47,470 nucleotides of DNA from Calditrichota bacterium (GTDB lineage Bacteria; Calditrichota; Calditrichia; Calditrichales; Calditrichaceae), in NCBI GenBank assembly GCA_003854985.1, contig RQOG01000033.1, positions 1-47,470 of the forward strand. The letters are read 5' to 3'. Within the stretch, counting starts at the first letter, position 1, and every line of letters starts with the position of its first letter. The notes under the pieces were generated by a model. It worked only from the letters and a program-made list of their open reading frames with translations. It did not search any database and was not told the DNA's origin. Shown here piece by piece: positions 44,268-47,470 of this stretch. A program made the position numbers and the translations under genes.

Positions 44268-45398
44268 TTAAAAAATTATATAAACCGGTAATGGTGAAAA
44301 GCATATGATAAAAATAAAATATGCCACCCAGCCTAAAATTTTTCTTGTTACACCTATTTCTATTTTATTATTCATAGTCGGTGGATGACGGAACCGGATA
44401 AAAAATAAAATTAAAATCGGCCATAAAACCCATACATAAGAATTGAATTCTGCAATGACGTACAGATTCAGCAGGATCAATAAACCAAAAGCGATTATGG
44501 CTACCTTACGGGCTTTGTCGCCGAACAGGGCATAGGTAATATGACCGCCGTCCAACTGACCGATGGGCATTAAATTAAGAGCGGTAACCAGTAGTCCGAA
44601 CCAGCCGGCTAAAATATACGGAAAATGATAAACTTCATTCATGGGTAGCCTGTGGCCGTCAAATAGAGAAGCAAGCAAGTCATATAAAATGTTGGAACCC
44701 AGATAAAGATTAATACCGTCGGGATTATCCAAAGGATGGATGGTTTCAATATGAGCGTAAATCCCCTCTGTATCCGGCAGCTGGGCAAAACCGGCGATCA
44801 GGAAAATAATGCTGACAATAATTCCGGCAAACGGCCCGGCTACGCCGATATCAAATAAGGCTTTTTTATTTGGAATCGCCGATTTCATTTTTATAAAGGC
44901 GCCTAATGTGCCGGGATGAAATGTTGGTAAAAAAATCGGTATAAAATACGGCAGTGTTACTTCAACTTTATAGTAACGGGATGCGAAGTAGTGCCCCATT
45001 TCGTGAGTCAGTAAAATGGATAATAGAGCAAATGAATAAGGCAATCCGTAAACAATATCCCGCATGGAGCTTATTGGGCCGTGCGTCAGCATCGCGCCGG
45101 TAAGAGCGGTGGTAAAAATCGTAAGTAAAAACAAAAATATATGCGTTATCATTTTTTTCTTTGGATTCGGATTATGGCCGCGAATGACCTTTAAATAATA
45201 GTTACGTTTACTCTTTTCGAGATTAGAGTAAATACCGGCTTCCAAAAGGCGGTCCTGAATATCGTATAATTCTTCAACATTGAGCTTTTCTTTTTTTATT
45301 TTAAAATGAGGCGAACCATAAAGACGGCTAAGAGGGTCTAATTTCATTTTTCCATTAATAATCTTAACAGAGTGATTAATAAGCTCTTTATATGTCAA
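44268..45398 (-). CDS. M50-family membrane metalloprotease (site-2 protease type)
   Basis: 376 residues. A soluble N-terminal domain (1-85) is followed by six or so membrane segments. The zinc motif HEMGH is at about 132-136 in LLTHEMGHYFASRYY, and the third ligand Asp is in LNLMPIGQLDGGH near 283, both inside the membrane. Such proteases cut membrane proteins, often anti-sigma factors or signal peptide remnants. No PDZ domain is seen, so it differs from RseP. The start is TTG 45398 behind GGAGGA. The gene leads the run to era; its promoter must be in the 220 bp upstream. Confidence 0.9.
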   Translation of the reverse strand: MTYKELINHSVKIINGKMKLDPLSRLYGSPHFKIKKEKLNVEELYDIQDRLLEAGIYSNLEKSKRNYYLKVIRGHNPNPKKKMITHIFLFLLTIFTTALTGAMLTHGPISSMRDIVYGLPYSFALLSILLTHEMGHYFASRYYKVEVTLPYFIPIFLPTFHPGTLGAFIKMKSAIPNKKALFDIGVAGPFAGIIVSIIFLIAGFAQLPDTEGIYAHIETIHPLDNPDGINLYLGSNILYDLLASLFDGHRLPMNEVYHFPYILAGWFGLLVTALNLMPIGQLDGGHITYALFGDKARKVAIIAFGLLILLNLYVIAEFNSYVWVLWPILILFFIRFRHPPTMNNKIEIGVTRKILGWVAYFIFIICFSPLPVYIIF

Positions 45399-45618
45399 TA
45401 ATTCCTCCGAACGATAAATCCTGCATCATTTAGTAATTTTTATATACCGGAATATAATTCCTTTTTACTAATCCCGATAAATATAAGTTCAACCGAAAAT
45501 GGAAATTATTAAACAATTGGCTGAATACAAAATACTTTTATCTTATTTTCAGTTTGAGCTAATCTAAAGCCAGTCTTTCATACCGGGAAGAAAGCAGCTT
45601 TCCGTAAGAATAGTTAAA
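45399..45618. other. Intergenic region between pcm and the M50 protease gene
   Basis: About 220 AT-rich bases containing no coding sequence I can support. It should hold the promoter of the M50-era unit, but no standard -35/-10 pair is clear. The only structured element is a perfect 13-bp palindrome GGAATATAATTCC at 45449-45461, 51 bases upstream of the M50 start, possibly an operator. I see no terminator for pcm with a T run. Confidence 0.5.
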
Positions 45619-46347
45619 TTATTTCCGGACTTCACCGGTCATCGGTACAAATCGAACCGGAAGAACATTTTTCATTTCCAATCCTGTCTGATTTTTACTG
45701 ACAACAACCAGTTCCTGAAAATACTCGCCAACGGGTAAAACCATTCTACCGCCAATTTTAAGCTGTTCCAGGAGAGGCGGCGGGATTCTGGGCGGAGCGG
45801 CTGTGACAATAATGGCGTCAAAAGGACCTTTTTCTTCCCAGCCGATATACCCATCTCCTTCTTTAACAACCACATTATCATAATTCAGATCGGCTAACAG
45901 CTTTTGGGCTCTTTCCGCCAGTTCAGGAATAATCTCAATGGTAAAAACGGAATCTACAAGGCAGGCCAGAACAGCTGATTGATAACCTGATCCCGTCCCT
46001 ATTTCCAGCACCCGGTCGCCTGGTTTTAATTCAAGTTGTTCCGTCATAAACGCCACGATATAAGGCTGGCTGATGGTTTGTCCTTCGCCAATCGGTCTGG
46101 GCTCATCACGGTAAGCATATTTAACCTGATCTTCAGGAACAAAAAGATGCCTTGGCACCCGGCGCATCACTTTAATTACTTCCGGGTCTTTTACCCCTCT
46201 GGCCGTAATCTGTCTTTGAACCATTTGTTCTCTCTGTTCTTCCAGGTCTTTTAAATCTTCATTCATTTTAATTTCCTGACTACAGCCGGCGATAATAAGC
46301 GCTGTTAATATCAGCTGGCAGAATAAATGGTAAATTGATTTTGACAT
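45619..46347 (-). CDS. pcm: Pcm, protein-L-isoaspartate O-methyltransferase with lipoprotein leader
   Basis: The enzyme repairs isoaspartyl residues using S-adenosylmethionine. Of 242 residues, the domain runs from about 35 to 240: QRQITARGVKDPEVIKVMRR, VPRHLFVPED, the SAM-binding VLEIGTGSGYQSAVLA, and VTAAPPRIPPPLLEQLKIGG. Unusually, the reading frame begins with a good lipoprotein signal peptide (hydrophobic core, LIIAGC lipobox, Cys22). A second start, ATG 46266 (residue 28), has AGGAAA ideally placed and would give a normal cytosolic enzyme of 215 residues. The first start at 46347 has GAGAGA. Which is used, or both, is open. Confidence 0.92.
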   Translation of the reverse strand: MSKSIYHLFCQLILTALIIAGCSQEIKMNEDLKDLEEQREQMVQRQITARGVKDPEVIKVMRRVPRHLFVPEDQVKYAYRDEPRPIGEGQTISQPYIVAFMTEQLELKPGDRVLEIGTGSGYQSAVLACLVDSVFTIEIIPELAERAQKLLADLNYDNVVVKEGDGYIGWEEKGPFDAIIVTAAPPRIPPPLLEQLKIGGRMVLPVGEYFQELVVVSKNQTGLEMKNVLPVRFVPMTGEVRK

Positions 46348-46390
46348 AATTTCTCTCTGTATATTTTAATAGACATATCATTTTCATGGT

Positions 46391-47335
46391 TTAATGTTTT
46401 AACAAACAGGAAAGATGCTGATAAACACCAGCGGCCAGGGCCTGCAGGTTATAACCTCCTTCTAAAAAAGAAATAATCCGCCCGCTGCAATGTTTCTGAG
46501 CGAATTTTGCCGTTAACTCCGTCATCTTATAATAGCCATTGTCCGTGACCAGCATTCCTCCCAGCGGGTCCTTTTCATGAGCGTCAAAACCCGATGAGAT
46601 CAAAATAAGATCCGGTTTTATCTTTTGTTCTATTTTCATGAGCGCTTTTTCAAGCTGTTCAATATACAAATTATCACCTGTTCCTCCAGCCATTGGGATA
46701 TTTAAGGTATATCCCTTACCCTTTCCTCTGCCGGTTTCGTCTCTGCGGCCTGTGCCGGGATAAAACGGGAAGCGGTGCATGCTAAAATAAAATACATGGG
46801 GATTTTCATAAAAGGTATTTTGGGTTCCGTTGCCATGATGCACATCCCAGTCGATAATTAAAATATTGTGATATAATCCTGTCTGCAGAGCATAAGCGGC
46901 GGCAACGGCGATATTGTTAATCAAACAAAATCCCATAGCCTTACCGGCTTCGGCATGATGTCCGGGCGGACGCACAGCTGCGAAAATCTTATCAAAGCCG
47001 TTGTTACTGATCAGATCAACCGCTTTAACGGCGGCGCCGGCAGCAATCAGAGCGGCATCGATTGAATACTGGTTGATCACGGTATCGCCTTCGTCGAGCA
47101 TTGCATATTCCACGCCCTGTTTTGAATATAAAAAATCAATATACTGCCGTGTATGGACTAATTCTAAAACTTCCTGTGCAATTTTATCCGGTTTAACCAG
47201 TTCGATTTTGTTAAAAAAATTGTGACTGGTAAGAAAATCATGAATCACCTTCACTCTTTCAGGACGTTCCGGATGAGCGGGCCCGGGATGATGTAATTCG
47301 AATACCGGATGATATAAATAAGCCAGTTTACCCAA
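46391..47335 (-). CDS. Histone-deacetylase-superfamily hydrolase (AcuC/HDAC-like)
   Basis: 314 residues of the zinc-dependent deacetylase fold used by acetoin-utilisation protein AcuC, acetylpolyamine amidohydrolase and protein lysine deacetylases. Motifs: HPERPERV near 21, RPPGHHAEAG with His126-His127, DWDVHHGNG with the zinc ligands Asp164 and His166, SSGFDAHEKDPLGGM with Asp251, and GGYNLQALA with the catalytic Tyr near 297. The substrate is unknown. Start TTG 47335 with AAGGAT upstream. It begins 17 bases after the stop of the sensor kinase, hence one unit. Confidence 0.93.
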   Translation of the reverse strand: MGKLAYLYHPVFELHHPGPAHPERPERVKVIHDFLTSHNFFNKIELVKPDKIAQEVLELVHTRQYIDFLYSKQGVEYAMLDEGDTVINQYSIDAALIAAGAAVKAVDLISNNGFDKIFAAVRPPGHHAEAGKAMGFCLINNIAVAAAYALQTGLYHNILIIDWDVHHGNGTQNTFYENPHVFYFSMHRFPFYPGTGRRDETGRGKGKGYTLNIPMAGGTGDNLYIEQLEKALMKIEQKIKPDLILISSGFDAHEKDPLGGMLVTDNGYYKMTELTAKFAQKHCSGRIISFLEGGYNLQALAAGVYQHLSCLLKH

Positions 47336-47352
47336 AATAATCCTTCTGTAAA

Positions 47353-47469
47353 TCAGACTTTTTTAAACCTAATCTTAAAGGTAGTGCCTTTACCGGGTTC
47401 GGAATCGACTTTTATAGTGCCTTTATGCTGCTCAACAATATTCTTGACAATAGCTAATCCAAGACCGGT
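47353..47469 (-). CDS. Sensor histidine kinase, C-terminal end only
   Basis: Only the last 38 codons are in the window. They read [17 protein letters not shown] and [14 protein letters not shown], the G2 box and final strands of a HATPase_c domain, ending at TGA 47355-47353. It is the 5' partner of the HDAC-like gene; sensor domain and partner regulator lie outside. Confidence 0.9.
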   Translation of the reverse strand, partial: TGLGLAIVKNIVEQHKGTIKVDSEPGKGTTFKIRFKKV

Positions 47470-47470
47470 A

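Noticed and set aside
45580..45605. Hairpin GAAAG-CAG-CTTTC downstream of pcm as terminator
   Set aside because: Five-base stem with a three-base loop and no T run on the minus strand.
1..47470. CRISPR array, tRNA, rRNA, transposon or prophage
   Set aside because: No regularly spaced repeats, no cloverleaf or rRNA-like stretch and no transposase, integrase or phage structural gene was recognised.

Overview
The window is an ordinary, gene-dense bacterial chromosome segment. About 41 protein genes lie in strand-coherent runs with short gaps or overlaps. I see no tRNA, rRNA, CRISPR array, insertion sequence, phage gene or integrase. The organism is a Gram-negative bacterium with a moderate, AT-leaning base composition, Shine-Dalgarno-led genes and frequent TTG starts. 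Several families point to the Fibrobacterota-Chlorobiota-Bacteroidota (FCB) side of the tree, possibly Calditrichota or a neighbour: a two-component hybrid with a periplasmic propeller and Y_Y_Y domain, PorV/FadL-like barrels, an exported 'asparagine synthetase B-like' amidotransferase, and a CsgG-type lipid-free envelope protein. This placement is inference from gene content, not a phylogenetic result.

Layout. 1-2076 (minus): uppS, a small membrane protein and the start of folC. 2426-9570 (plus): lepA, lepB (frame broken near its start), hemW, a periplasmic TPR protein, the exported amidotransferase and yjbQ. 9644-13081 (plus): an unrecognised acidic protein closed by a terminator, then a DUF2520 Rossmann protein, a PHP phosphatase and a CoA-binding protein. 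13103-14430 (minus): an SDR and an HD hydrolase. 14571-20677 (plus): a lipoprotein FKBP with a clear promoter and terminator, then the complete pyruvate dehydrogenase complex aceE-aceF-lpd. 20685-24566 (minus): a one-piece hybrid sensor kinase. 24724-28852 (plus): YgiQ and a class A penicillin-binding protein. 28854-30837 (minus): an outer-membrane barrel and an EnvC-like activator whose LytM domain has lost its zinc ligands. 30957-33885 (plus): cysteine desulfurase and an ABC exporter. 34112-38061 (plus): a CYTH protein, then a tight HlyD-like / VTC-domain / DUF4956 / lipoprotein cassette. 38065-38427 (minus): a small unknown. 38644-40987 (plus): a CsgG-like protein and a FadL-like porin ending in a strong terminator. 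41077-47469 (minus): sensor kinase C-terminus, histone-deacetylase-like hydrolase, Pcm, M50 protease, membrane protein, Era, LytTR regulator, HAD phosphatase and a tiny cysteine-rich protein.

The genes fall into a few themes. One is envelope growth and export (uppS, lepB, PBP1A, EnvC, barrels, M50). Another is translation and ribosome assembly (lepA, era). Central metabolism is represented by the PDH complex and signalling by the hybrid kinase, the LytTR regulator and the partial kinase. The most unusual points are: the lepB reading frame, which is restored only by a -1 shift exactly at an A AAA AAC heptamer; the pair of triphosphate-tunnel proteins (CYTH and VTC) beside HlyD-like and DUF4956 membrane proteins, a candidate envelope polyphosphate system; a Pcm gene with two well-placed starts, one making a lipoprotein and one a cytosolic enzyme; and several small or unassigned proteins.
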